A stretch of DNA of 64,000 nt, taken from positions 434,001 through 498,000 of the forward strand of contig BLSF01000019.1 in the NCBI GenBank assembly GCA_012862575.1. Reading direction: 5' to 3'. Both the position numbers and the translations under genes were made by a program. The notes beneath the pieces are model-generated. The model saw nothing but the letters and a program-made list of their open reading frames with translations. It was not told where the DNA came from and did no database searches. Numbering within the stretch: position 1 is the first letter of the stretch; each line of letters opens with the position of its first letter. Below, in pieces: positions 10,083 through 20,046 of the stretch. Origin of the DNA: Parietichytrium sp. I65-24A. Lineage: Eukaryota > Sar > Bigyra > Thraustochytrida > Thraustochytriidae.

Positions 10083-12341
10083 CTTCGTCGTCTTGCACTG
10101 AGCCGGAAGAGCTCAAAACTGCACACTTGCTTCGACTTGGCCCGCTGGCGCCCCCTTGCCTCCGCTATCCACGCTACCTCTGTCTCTGTCTCTGTCTCTG
10201 TCCCTGTCTTTGCCTCTGACTCTGTCTCGCAGGAGCGCGACACGTCACTACTGCCACGCTTCTTTCACGCTTGTTCCGCGCATCTTACATCGCCACAATC
10301 GCGACATATCGCGACTCTTGCATCGTCGTTCCGAGAAAGTGCGTCAACAAAGACCCCTACGTTACGCGATACTTTGTGTAAAAAGTCGTGCGATACTATA
10401 GATATCTATAGATAGATACTGTGATACTACACATACTACCCTTTGACAATTTTTTTTTTTTTGACAAATTTTATCGAATTTTAAATTTTGACGGACTCGA
10501 AATGACTCGAAGTTGAACGATTCCTTCTTCACTTTCTATTCTTTCTTTGAATCTCATTGAGATTATTGATTTGAACAACGGTTGAACTATTTTCATAGGA
10601 ATGCCGATGTTATTTTTAAATGCCATGACGACTAGTTTGAGCGGAGACCTGATTGATCGAATCGATTGATTGATGTCAAGATCCATTGATTGGTTACCGG
10701 TACTAAGTCTTATGTGAAAAAGAGTGTGTGCAATCAGTGCGATCGATCGATTCCACAGTCAGTCACTGTCAGCCAATGAGTTCGTCAATCAATGATCGTC
10801 AGCTTTCGCTTGCTCTAACATTACTAACACACCGATAAATTATATAACAACACAGGGTGAAGAGATTAAGAGTTCATGACTGTGTGTGAGTGTACAACGA
10901 GTTTTGCTGAACTCTGTTGTTTTGGACATGGAAAGAAAAGACTGTCCGCAACTGACTTGCCAGTTCATTCATGTCACAACTGTTCACGGTGATTGGCTGG
11001 CCCAATTCAATTATCGATTAACAGTGCAATTTCAATGTTCAACGCAAAAACAGACAGTAAATGACAGTGAATGAAATTTGGTAGGTGTTCAATCAAATCA
11101 ATGTGTTCAAAGTATGTAGTGAACGGATGTGACTGACCACATCTGACCACACAGCAACCAACGTGACGCACGAAATTTGCAAATGTGAGGGAACTGGATC
11201 GTCGTGGATCCATGTTAGTTAGTGGGTGCACAAACTGTGCACAGCGCAGCATAGCGCAGCACGCGATGCGCACGAAGTCAACAAGTCTTCCTGACCAGAT
11301 CGCGATGACAAGTTGAGGACTTTGAGGCCAGCAGGTCAACAGAGAAGCACCGAAATCCCCGAGACCCTGCCCTCTTCTCTTCTGCGCTGAAAACTGTCTT
11401 CCAGCTCCATCATCTTCGCATCTCGCGGCGTTGCAAAAAGTTGTGTACAAGGGGTCTGCTAGGTTCAAAAGCCTGAGAGGCTACAGTCAGTAGCTTGTCA
11501 CGATTCGCGATTCGCGGGGGACACGTGAACGGAGTGAGTGGGTTCACAGTTTGGGGTTATGGTCACACGTATGATGGTTCCTTTCGCCTTCGCCTTCAAC
11601 AGTAGACAGACAGTAAGACAGAAGACAGTCGACGAAGTCGACGACAAAGAGGTTACGGATGGTTACGAAACTGGAAGGAGTGTCGGAGCTGTCCCAAGTA
11701 GCCCCCCACTGTCAGTGAAGCAAGCACCGGTAAGTTGTTACAAGTGAACTAACTAGCTTGTAGCTTGTTTCTCTCTGCCTGTGAAATTATTACGATTGAC
11801 TGTGAGTGTGCCACAGGGCGAGTATCTTTGTGCTTGACAATTTCAAGACATGACGAGCATGCCATTGTGCACTTGGTCTGCGCGCGACTCCCACTAAAAG
11901 TGAAGAGATGGATGCATTCACTGTCCTTTGTTGGTAAGTTAATCCTTTTGTTGATAATTTTCAAGTGCGACAAGGAGTTGAAAGAAGTGTGGCAAAGAAG
12001 GTAGAAGCGTGGCAAAGGATACACAGCGACAGGGAAGGTTGTTCAGAATTTTGATGCTTGACTTACCGGTTTCTGTCATGGTAGTCTCTCGGTAGAGAAA
12101 GAGGGAAAAAAAGGGGAACGTCGGTGTATATGATTGGTGGACTTCCTCTCGACAGTTGTAGAAAGCGCACGAATCCGGGATATGTCATACAGAAACCAGA
12201 AACAACACTACCGACACTATGTGCGATGAGGAACAAGCAAATCCAAGCGCAAGCAAACCCAAAACAAACAGCAAGAAGAAAAGCAGCAAATCAAGCAAGC
12301 ATTCCTGACCACGGGATCAACTCTTCAAGTGCGTGGAGACC
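10083..12341. other. 2.3-kb intergenic region with hexamer microsatellite, no gene seen
   Basis: A (TCTGTC)n-like microsatellite lies at about 10177-10228, just upstream of the small membrane protein gene. From about 10385 to 11060 the base composition shifts to AT-rich, with T-runs near 10450 and GATCGATCGA words near 10740. The rest, to 12341, has only short frames that lack domain character. No tRNA or repeat element was recognised. This serves as the shared upstream region of two divergent genes. Confidence 0.5.
10177..10228. repeat. (TCTGTC)n imperfect microsatellite
   Basis: Successive TCTGTC units, decaying at the right end to TTTGCC and TCTGAC, are directly visible. It lies about 100 bp upstream of the minus-strand gene that starts at 10082. 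Confidence 0.85.
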
Positions 12342-13586
12342 ATGGTGAAAGTCGCAAAAGTCCTTCTTTTGGCGCTCATCGCGACCAGTTCTCTCCTTTC
12401 GTCGCAGGCAGAGCGGTCTCTTCTCGGAAGTCGCAGAAGTGCGAATGAGCTCCAACTCTCCTCTGCATCAAGCGATTCGTTGTCTACCGAGCAAAGACAG
12501 CTCTTCTTTAAAAAGATCAAGAAGGGCCTCTCCAAGGTTGGCAGCTCCATCAAGAAAGGGATCTCCTCTGTCGGCGACGGTATCAAAGATGCCATAGGCA
12601 CTACAAAAGACTTTTTCAAGGATGATGTCAGCGATTTCTTCACCGATGACGTCAAGGACTTTTTCCAGGACGACGTGAAAGATTTCCTTCAAAACGACCT
12701 GAAAGACTTTTTGGGCGACACGGGCGAGTTGTTGGGAGACAACCTCAAAGACATTTCCAGGGAGCTCAATCGCGCAGTCGGTCGCCCATTTGTGAAGCGT
12801 ACCAAGGCGCTATTCAACAAGATCAAGAGCGGGGTCAAGGATGGATGGCAAGACCTGGTGGCTGGCTTTGACGATATCGGTGACTACTTCAAAACGCAAT
12901 TTGTCAAGGATCTGCAATGGTTTGGCGAGATGATCAAGGAAGGAATCGAGTTTGTGTAAGTTTACCCTTGGCCAAATAGGAAAATGGCGGGCGCGACTGA
13001 CTTTGTTGGTGTTGAACGGTACTTTTAGGTGCGAGAAAGCCAAGCTCGATATCGTCATTGCGACAACTTGCACATTCACCCTCGAAGCAGTGACCTGCAT
13101 TGTCATTGGAGGGTCGGCTCCATTCTGTGGAGGACCACTGTCCAAGTCAGCGTTTAAAGAAGTCCTCGATAGACTCTCGAATGAGGTGCTAAAGAAGCTT
13201 CCTCAATTTTTGGCGCAAGAGATTGTAAGTTCGAGCCGATGGTTTTGTCTTTTCGAGTGATTTTAAAGACCGAGGCTCTAACCAGCATTCATGCGTTAAT
13301 TTCTTAGACCGGAAATGCTGTTGAAACAATTCTTTCCTGCGCGGCGTACAATGCGTTGGATGTAATTCCTGGTGTCTGTGATGGCATCGTGATGAGCGCC
13401 TCCACAATGTTGGCGAGTGCTCTCCTCCTCGACCCATTTGGCGGAGTTTGTGGTGCGCTCAGCGACTGCATCTGCGGAGATTGCCCATTCAAGTGCAGCA
13501 CTCCAGTTCCTAGCATTTGCACAGGCGGCTCTCTCAACCTCCTCACCAACGCACTTGGTGATGCAGTGCAAGACGTACTCTTTTAG
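12342..13586 (+). CDS. secreted protein with 8-residue amphipathic repeats and Cys-rich C-terminus (3 exons)
   Basis: Exons 12342-12955, 13029-13224 and 13308-13586 join in frame to 362 residues. The introns are 73 and 83 nt (GTAAGT...TTTTAG; GTAAGT...TTCTTAG). The upstream in-frame GTG at 12333 is not used. Residues 1-23 are a signal peptide (MVKVAKVLLLALIATSSLLS). After a basic amphipathic region (KKIKKGLSKVG) comes a tandem 8-residue repeat at residues 89-128 (12606-12725): KDFFKDDV, SDFFTDDV, KDFFQDDV, KDFLQNDL, KDFLGDTG. The C-terminal 150 residues alternate hydrophobic helices with cysteines, including CGALSDCICGDCPFKC. Exon 1 alone could be mistaken for a short complete gene because it runs into a stop just inside the intron. 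I do not recognise the family. A surface-active or membrane-associated secreted protein is inference. Confidence 0.75.
12606..12725 (+). repeat. 24-bp coding tandem repeat, 5 units
   Basis: Five 24-bp units encode an 8-residue consensus [KS]DF[FL]xDDV. The DNA units have diverged at many third positions while the protein pattern is kept, which suggests selection on the peptide rather than fresh slippage. Confidence 0.85.
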
Positions 13587-13921
13587 AGACGATCTTTCGC
13601 AGAATCGCTGATTAAGGGTGAACTAATCTCTTCAGTGGCCATATCACCGATCGAATCAATAAATCTCTCTTTCTTTCTCCAAACTTCGATTTAATCAGCC
13701 GCTTTTCCTACTCTGCCTCTTTCAAAAAAGGAACACCTGTTGCAGCAATCAGCTACAGACAAGCTCAAGTTACGATACACTTCAACGACAGTCAGCCCCC
13801 TCTGTAACGAGGAAATCAGAAAAGAAAAAGAAAAGCGTCCCCTTGGTTGGTTGCATATACGTAATTATAATAAAACAGAAAAGGCAAACACACAACTCCA
13901 TGGACAAGTAACACGAGCTCG
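13587..13921. other. convergent 3' region, nothing recognised
   Basis: The stops of the secreted repeat protein and of PEN-2 face each other across this gap. AATAAA words occur near 13657 (plus strand), a plausible cleavage signal. No gene is seen. Confidence 0.4.
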
Positions 13922-14319
13922 CTACCAACTGGACTCGGTCGCTGATATAGAGACAACAAGAAGCTTGTACAAGTTTGCGTCGGTCCGCCAATTCAGTTGA
14001 AAGTAAACTACCCACGCAATAACTCCCGAAATTAAAAGCAAAGATCCTATTGCGGCCCATTTCACATCTGCGCCAGCAAAGACAACACCGCTGTCAGCTC
14101 GAGGCATTCCCGTAAACCATCACTTTTCTTGACCCGCATTCCAAACTTACAAAACTTGAGCTCGCTCGGAGCGTTCGCGCCTTTCGAGATCGGGTAATAG
14201 TGGAGCGCCATGAACAACCAGAGCAGCGGCAACCCCAAGAACCCTCCGTAGAACATCCTCTTCGCGATCGTCACATCCTCCGCGTACGGGTTGTTGCTGT
14301 TGTTATTGTTCGCCGACAT
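13922..14319 (-). CDS. PEN2: gamma-secretase subunit PEN-2 (2 exons)
   Basis: On the minus strand, exon 1 is 14319-14151 and exon 2 is 14067-13922, separated by an 83-nt intron (GTAAGT...GCGCAG). Joining creates a tyrosine codon across the junction and a 104-residue protein, almost the length of human PEN-2 (101). The landmarks match: an N-terminal segment before KRMFYGGFLGLPLLWLFMAL (first membrane hairpin), a polar loop with LKF-YVKW at the junction (compare the YVW motif of PEN-2), and a second helix IGSLLLISGVIAWVVYFQL. PEN-2 triggers presenilin endoproteolysis and stabilises gamma-secretase in ER/Golgi and endosomal membranes. Neither exon alone reveals the gene. A poly-Asn stretch in the N-terminus (NNNNSNN) comes from a GTT/ATT repeat. 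Confidence 0.88.
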
Positions 14320-14788
14320 ATCTGCTCTTGCTCTCCCAAATCCACCGTTCCGTGCACACCCTTCCCGCGCACCACGCTGCACAACGCTTCACCACACTAG
14401 ACCGGACCGAGCGCTCTTTGTAACTCTGCAGTCCACTCTATCCTCTGCGTACCGCACGTTACTCGCGAGGACACTTTTTGTTTTACTCACTTTCGTTTCC
14501 CTCTATTGCTCTATTAGACTGCGCTTTTGTTCGGAGCGAGTGCACAAATTTGACCATCCCACGCGCACGCCAACTTTCAGAGGACATCCTACCCAGCTGC
14601 TAGTCCTTCTCCATAACACTTCTCGCGAATTCAAGTCCACGACTCGCGCGCTCGAGATACGTCCTGGCAGGGAGCAGCGGAGAACAAAGAATTGCTTCGG
14701 GAGCAGTTCGTTTGTTCCAGGCTCTCCGAGTGCGCATCGCAGAATCATCTTCCCAGAATGGTTGGCAGGAAACAACTTGAAAACTTAC

Positions 14789-14842
14789 TCTCTCTCTCTC
14801 TCTCTCTCTCTCTCTTTAACTCTCTACATATATATATATATA
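14789..14842. repeat. (CT)n and (TA)n microsatellites
   Basis: A run of TCTCTC is followed after a short interval by TATATATATA; both are directly visible. Confidence 0.9.
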
Positions 14843-15035
14843 ATCAACGAACGAGTACCCTACTCAAGTGTACGCGCAGCGAATAATAGCCGTTGAGGCG
14901 CGTTACGAAAGGCGCACACCTGCAGCTGGGAGACGGTTGCTGTTGCTGTTGTTATTGTTGTTATTGTTGTTGGTTGTTGTTGTTTTGTTGTTGGGAGAAG
15001 GGCGAATTCATATGTGCATGAACAAATTTTGAGCA

Positions 15036-15090
15036 GCGAGGACACAGCGAGGACACAGTGAGGACACAGCGAGTACGCAGCGAGGACAAA
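15036..15090. repeat. 11-bp tandem repeat, 5 units, upstream of helicase ATG
   Basis: Five consecutive units of consensus GCGAGGACACA (units starting 15036, 15047, 15058, 15069, 15080; the last three carry substitutions) end 11 bp before the start codon at 15102. They are probably in the 5' leader or core promoter. Confidence 0.9.
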
Positions 15091-15101
15091 GACGGGAGAG
15101 G

Positions 15102-18100
15102 ATGGAGAAGGCGGAAGAGGTGGAGCTGTCGGAAGAGCTGCGCACTCAGCTGGGAGAATGGTCAGGAGGGGACTTGATGACGAAAAGTGCTCGCAAGAAG
15201 CAAGATAAGAGCGGGAAGAGACAGCGCAAGCTGAAGAAGGATGCGGCGGATGCGGAAAGACTGGCGACGACGATAGACAGGCCACACAATAGTGTGCCTA
15301 GTAGAAAGAGGGGCACGAGAGGAGCAATGGAGTATCAAGAGGTGCAAAAGGCGAACAAGAAGCAGCGCAAGGCGATGGAGAAGATAGAAGATGACAAACG
15401 GAGGAAGGAGCGAAGGAAAGAGCTCATCGCTGCGCTATCGGAGAACCAGCTTTCCGCGCAGGAGATGACCTTGATGAAGTCGAGTGCGGCCCTCGGAAAG
15501 CAAAAAACCACGCATAAAGAGCTGCTGCGGGAGGAGCTCATTAAAGAGCGGAGTGGACTCTCTATGCTCGAAGCTCGGATTGACGAGTTCCGTACACAGC
15601 AGAACGCTTCGAATGCAGAATCGGCAGTTTTGGAACCGAATGCTTCTGCCAAGGCCAACAAGAATAAGAAGAAAAAAGCGCAAGCATCAAAGAAGACCGG
15701 AAACAATGCGAAAATCACGATTGTCAATAATGAGTCCTCCTCGTCAGAGTCTGAGAGTGAGAGCGATGATGAAGCACCCGCGTCTCCCCCCAAGGCTGCC
15801 CAAACAGTAAAGGCTGAAGGAGAGAAGGCCGTAGAGACAGAAAATGCCACCCCCGCGGATTCTGACGCGCCTAGCACGAAACGTCCGGTATTGCAATCCA
15901 GCGAGTCAGTAAAGCGTGCTCTGGAAAGACAAAAACTTTATGACAAGATGGACCAGGTTCGCCAAATGGACGACTCCAACAAGTCTCGTTTCATCGTGCG
16001 ACTTCTTCGACCTGACGATGTGAAAAAGTCTAGAGGAGAATTGCCAGTCTGCCTCATGGAGCAAGAGATCATGGAAGCAATCCGCGGCAATCTGGTGACG
16101 GTTCTTTGCGGAGAGACTGGGTCGGGGAAAACTACACAGGTGCCGCAGTTTCTCTTTGAGGCCGGGTTCGGCTGCAAAGATAGTCCCGAGCCAACGAATA
16201 GGGGGCTTATCGGAGTCACGCAGCCACGCCGCGTTGCGACTGTTAGTATGGCTCAGCGCGTGGCGCATGAGCTCGGCTCAACCGACACAAATGCGGACTA
16301 TTACGGCTCGGTGGGTTACCAAATCCGACATGATCACCACACACTTTCAGACCGGACAAGGATCAAATTTATGACCGACGGTGTGCTTTTACGCGAGGCG
16401 CGGGACGACTTGCTCCTGCGAAAGTACTCTGTGATTATTCTAGATGAGGCTCATGAGCGCAATCTTAACACAGATATTCTTCTGGGCCTGCTTTCGAGGA
16501 TTGTACCCCTTCGAGAGGAGATATTCAAGGAGGGCTCCATGCCAGACGTGTTTCCATTGCGAGTGATTATTATGTCTGCCACTCTGCGCGTTGACGATTT
16601 TGCAAGGAACCCCCGCCTTTTTGTTGCGCACCCTCCGCCAGTGGTCAATGTTCAAGCGCGTCAGTTTCCTGTGACTGTCCACTTTAGCAGAAGAACTGAG
16701 CTCCGAAACTACCTGGAAGCGACTTTTAAAAAGGTATGTGCGATCCACAGCAGGCTCCCAGCTGGGGGTGTCCTTGTGTTCCTCACCGGCCAAAGGGAGA
16801 TCGAGTGGCTCGTGAAGGCGCTGAAGAACAAGTTTAAAAACAATAGCGTGGCTAACGCGGCAAGGCAATCTCGCCGCGGCCTGGAAGGGGAAACCCCAAA
16901 ACCCAAGGATTCTGGTGCCGAAGAGGATGCAGACAGCGAAACAGATTATAGTGATATCGACAGCGACAGTGAAGGAGAGGACGGAGGCGATTTGAAGGAC
17001 AGTGAAGATGAGGAAGCTGCAGACGATGAAGAAAAGGGCGGCCCTCCCAAGTCGTTGCCGGTCTCGGCTGAAAAGCGTATTAAATCAGCTGTGTCGAAGG
17101 TCAATCTGTCTCGGGATGACAGCGTGGGTCCCGTGGTTGTTTTGCCGCTTTATTCCCGGCTTCCAACCCAGCAGCAGCTCGAGGTTTTCAAGGATGTGCC
17201 GGAGGGCCATCGCCTGATTGTAGTGGCCACCAATGTGGCGGAAACTTCCATCACCATTCCCAACATCAGGTACGTGGTGGACTGTGGCCGCGAGAAACGA
17301 AAGGTGCATGAACAAGTCGAAGGAACCTCAAAGTTCGAGATCGGCTGGATCTCCCAGGCATCTGCAAACCAGCGTATGGGTCGTGCGGGTCGCGTGGGAC
17401 CAGGGCACTGCTACCGCCTCTTTTCCTCGGCCGTCTTCAACGACCACTTTGAAATGTTTCCTCAACCTGAAATCTGCCAGATGCCCATTGAGGATGTCGT
17501 GCTGTACATGAAAACGATGGGAATTCAAAACGTGGACAAATTCCCATTTCCTTCCGCTCTGGATTTGCAGTCCATTAAAGTTGCAGAGTCTAGGCTCGTG
17601 CAGCTCGGCGCTCTTCAGCAAACCAAGACCCGCGATCCGATGACGAGAGCACTGAACGACTATACCATCATTACCCCGCTCGGACGCCGCATTGCCCAGT
17701 TCCCGGTGCGTTCAAGGTTTGGGAAAATGCTTTCGATTGCAGCATGCGATGTTTCACAAAGCTCAAGCAGGCTGGCATATGTGGTGGCGATCGCGTCTGG
17801 CCTCAGTCTTCAAGAGCCTTTCATGCATATGCAGATCCTAGAAGAGGGGAAGGCTTCGAGCGCAGTCGCCGGTTCGAACAGGAACGAAGAAGAAGAAGAA
17901 GACAAGAAGGGGGTCAAGAATGACGAAGAGGAAGAGAAAAAACGCCAGATTCGCGAACGCGCCGCCGAGGTGAACGAGATGTGGAAAGACCCAGACAGCG
18001 ACTCACTTTCTCTACTGATCGCGGCTGGCGCGTATGGTTTTGAGGTTCTAAAGAGTCAGAAGCAAGCCGACGAGTTTTGCTCCGCGCATTTCCTGCACAG

Positions 18101-19325
18101 TAAGACCATGAAAGAGCAACTGCAGCTTCGGCAACAGCTCGCGCGAATCGCTGCAACGATGAACACGAGGGCATCGCAGTGCATTACCGAGGATTACGAC
18201 CCCGACTCGGACACGGACGATTTCGATGTGGAGAACCAAGGTGAGGTAGACGAGCCACGCGCCGGTGAAGATCGGCTACGGAGCAAGAATCTGTCGCTCC
18301 GATTGCATGGCCCACTCGCACCAATGGCCGGCCCAGATCGTGTCTATCTCAGGCAGGTGATTGCGAGCGGCTTCCTGGACCAGGTTGCCCGTAAGATGAC
18401 TCGAGAAGAAGCGCGAGCGATCTCGTCAGAATTTGATTTCCGCTTGAGCAAGCGCTGGCCGTACATTTCCTGCAGTCCTGCTGTCAAGGAGCCTCTGTTC
18501 ATCCACCCTCACTCGAATCTCTTTCAAAAGAACCAAAACAACTTGCCCGAGTACGTGGTGTACGGCCATATCGATGTCGTAGAACGCTCCAAGCAGAAGC
18601 GTAAGGCAGGGCACGGTATGAAGAACGCTCCAGAACTGACGAACAATATTGCCGAGGATGACGTGGATGTCGAAATGCGCTTGGAGGAGGAGATCGAGAA
18701 GGAGAGAATGGCAGCGCAGGATGAAGACGATGATGAAGACGACGATGAGAAGACTCTCGTTTACTACATGCGTCAAGTTACTGCCACAAAACCTGGTTGG
18801 CTGTACGATCTATCAAAAGGCACGAGCCAGTGCCAACTTTCGGCGATATTGGAGCAGCCCCCACCCAGCTTTGATGCAGCTCAGGATCGAATGCTGGCCT
18901 GTACCCACCCTCTTTTTGGGCCGAAACTCTGGAAGCTCCCTAGCCAGTGGGTGCCATTCCCCGACAATGACGAGGAGAGCATCCGTCAACGGGCGGCTTG
19001 GTTTGGTCGCGCTTTGCTGGAAGGAAAGGTCGTGCCGGGCTTTGCATCTTTGCGAGACGCGCTCGTGGTTCCCCCGGCCTACATGACGAGAAAGCTTCAC
19101 GATGGGAGAGTGGAGGCCCTGGTGCAGGCTCTTCTAAAAGGCCCAAGCAGCCGCTCAAAGCAGAAGACCGGAAGAGACCGTCGAGCGCCGGTCTACACGA
19201 GGAGTGCGCTTTACGCCGCGTGGAGCAAGAATCCGGCCTATCTGTTTAAAGAGGTTCGAGACTGGTTGCAGAAAGAGCAGCGGGACGAGTTGAAGCAAAA
19301 GTGGGTCGGAATTCTACAAAGTTGA
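15102..19325 (+). CDS. DHX37: DEAH-box RNA helicase DHX37/Ecm16 (Dhr1)
   Basis: The intron-less gene encodes 1407 residues. After a lysine-rich, coiled N-terminus, the helicase core starts with the P-loop GETGSGKTTQVPQF (about residue 337), then TQPRRVAT, the Walker B DEAH (about 450), SATLRVDDF and the RecA2 motif QRMGRAGRVGPGHCYR (about 760). A long acidic insert (about 610-650) lies between the RecA lobes. Winged-helix, ratchet and OB-fold regions follow, with DHX37-type C-terminal motifs such as VYGHIDV. DHX37/Dhr1 dismantles the U3 snoRNA-pre-rRNA duplex in the nucleolar SSU processome during 18S maturation. The protein is longer than human DHX37 (1157 aa) because of acidic and basic insertions. 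All ATPase motifs are intact. Assignment to DHX37 rather than another DEAH helicase rests on the insert pattern and overall layout. Confidence 0.9.
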   Translation: MEKAEEVELSEELRTQLGEWSGGDLMTKSARKKQDKSGKRQRKLKKDAADAERLATTIDRPHNSVPSRKRGTRGAMEYQEVQKANKKQRKAMEKIEDDKRRKERRKELIAALSENQLSAQEMTLMKSSAALGKQKTTHKELLREELIKERSGLSMLEARIDEFRTQQNASNAESAVLEPNASAKANKNKKKKAQASKKTGNNAKITIVNNESSSSESESESDDEAPASPPKAAQTVKAEGEKAVETENATPADSDAPSTKRPVLQSSESVKRALERQKLYDKMDQVRQMDDSNKSRFIVRLLRPDDVKKSRGELPVCLMEQEIMEAIRGNLVTVLCGETGSGKTTQVPQFLFEAGFGCKDSPEPTNRGLIGVTQPRRVATVSMAQRVAHELGSTDTNADYYGSVGYQIRHDHHTLSDRTRIKFMTDGVLLREARDDLLLRKYSVIILDEAHERNLNTDILLGLLSRIVPLREEIFKEGSMPDVFPLRVIIMSATLRVDDFARNPRLFVAHPPPVVNVQARQFPVTVHFSRRTELRNYLEATFKKVCAIHSRLPAGGVLVFLTGQREIEWLVKALKNKFKNNSVANAARQSRRGLEGETPKPKDSGAEEDADSETDYSDIDSDSEGEDGGDLKDSEDEEAADDEEKGGPPKSLPVSAEKRIKSAVSKVNLSRDDSVGPVVVLPLYSRLPTQQQLEVFKDVPEGHRLIVVATNVAETSITIPNIRYVVDCGREKRKVHEQVEGTSKFEIGWISQASANQRMGRAGRVGPGHCYRLFSSAVFNDHFEMFPQPEICQMPIEDVVLYMKTMGIQNVDKFPFPSALDLQSIKVAESRLVQLGALQQTKTRDPMTRALNDYTIITPLGRRIAQFPVRSRFGKMLSIAACDVSQSSSRLAYVVAIASGLSLQEPFMHMQILEEGKASSAVAGSNRNEEEEEDKKGVKNDEEEEKKRQIRERAAEVNEMWKDPDSDSLSLLIAAGAYGFEVLKSQKQADEFCSAHFLHSKTMKEQLQLRQQLARIAATMNTRASQCITEDYDPDSDTDDFDVENQGEVDEPRAGEDRLRSKNLSLRLHGPLAPMAGPDRVYLRQVIASGFLDQVARKMTREEARAISSEFDFRLSKRWPYISCSPAVKEPLFIHPHSNLFQKNQNNLPEYVVYGHIDVVERSKQKRKAGHGMKNAPELTNNIAEDDVDVEMRLEEEIEKERMAAQDEDDDEDDDEKTLVYYMRQVTATKPGWLYDLSKGTSQCQLSAILEQPPPSFDAAQDRMLACTHPLFGPKLWKLPSQWVPFPDNDEESIRQRAAWFGRALLEGKVVPGFASLRDALVVPPAYMTRKLHDGRVEALVQALLKGPSSRSKQKTGRDRRAPVYTRSALYAAWSKNPAYLFKEVRDWLQKEQRDELKQKWVGILQS

Positions 19326-19584
19326 TTGCGCGACAGGAATCCGGAAAAGACAGAATTTAGATTGGGGGGCGTTATTACTTTTTTTTTTAACCAAATAATT
19401 GGATGTAGGTATGGATTTGAAAGGATGTGTGACTGATTGACAAGCAAAGTTCCCCTAAAGTCCTGCTTCCCACCGATCACTAGCGACAAAGCAATACATG
19501 TGATGTCGAGGGAAAAGAGGACGGGGCGGTGAGTACCAAGGAAGGAGGCGATTATTATGCATTCGAACGCTCGTAGGGAGCTTC

Positions 19585-20046
19585 TTACTCCATAGTCTTT
19601 TTGGCAAAGTCTACGAGCCCTCCGTCCTGCACCGGGCGGAAGGTGATAGGCACCATGTCCGGCCACACCGGCGTGTTAGTTCCTGTGTACGCGGATTCTG
19701 GCGCATCTCCGTCCGGGTACTGGGCTGCCACCGGCGGCGTAGGGTTGCGCATGAATTTCGTTCCACCTGGCATGTACGCCACCACGTACGGGTCGGGGTG
19801 CAGCTTGGAGAAGAGCTCCTTCTCCCCCTCCTCCACAGCGTACCGCCCAGCGCTCTCGCTCTTGACGGCCTCGAACCGCGCGCGAAGCTCGTCAGCGCGA
19901 TCGAAGAACACCTCCCGATCCACCACCCACGACTGCAACATCTTGAGCGAACGACGGTACAGACGCGTCACGCGCTGACTGTGCGACAGAGGCGCGCTGG
20001 ACTGGATGCGCGCCGCTGCTGCCACTTCCCTGAACGCTTGGTTCAT
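19585..20046 (-). CDS. NDUFB9: mitochondrial complex I subunit NDUFB9 (B22, LYR family)
   Basis: The 153-residue protein starts at ATG 20046. The LYR signature lies in RVTRLYRRSLKMLQSWV (about residues 28-44), followed by the NDUFB9 pattern of a charged helix (VFFDRADELRARFEAVKS) and a C-terminal segment with HPDPYVVAYMPGG and a proline-rich tail. NDUFB9 is an accessory subunit of the membrane arm of respiratory complex I on the matrix side, where LYR proteins bind acyl carrier protein. The human protein is 179 aa. The N-terminal presequence is short. It is convergent with DHX37 (259 bp between stops). I consider other LYRM proteins less likely because of the long conserved C-terminal part. 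Confidence 0.85.
   Translation of the reverse strand: MNQAFREVAAAARIQSSAPLSHSQRVTRLYRRSLKMLQSWVVDREVFFDRADELRARFEAVKSESAGRYAVEEGEKELFSKLHPDPYVVAYMPGGTKFMRNPTPPVAAQYPDGDAPESAYTGTNTPVWPDMVPITFRPVQDGGLVDFAKKTME

Larger units (their letters stand above)
14320..15101. other. divergent promoter region rich in microsatellites
   Basis: The region between PEN-2 and the helicase gene holds (CT)n at about 14789-14816, (TA)n at about 14828-14842, a TTG/TTA trinucleotide tract at about 14938-14992 and an 11-bp tandem repeat directly before the helicase start. No gene is seen; a plus-strand frame across 14291-14896 is low-complexity and antisense to PEN-2. Confidence 0.7.

Noticed and set aside
9477-10415. 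312-codon plus-strand frame
   Set aside because: It is antisense to the signal-peptide-bearing membrane protein at 9501-10082 and continues into a microsatellite; no protein-like features.
11440-11510. Possible tRNA (GGTTCAAAAGCC resembling a B box)
   Set aside because: No matching acceptor stem or anticodon arm could be folded around it.
14291-14896. 201-codon plus-strand frame
   Set aside because: It overlaps PEN-2 exon 1 in antisense and ends in (CT)n/(TA)n microsatellites.
15335-15877. 180-codon minus-strand frame within DHX37
   Set aside because: Ser/Phe/Ala-rich antisense shadow of a Lys/Glu-rich coding region.
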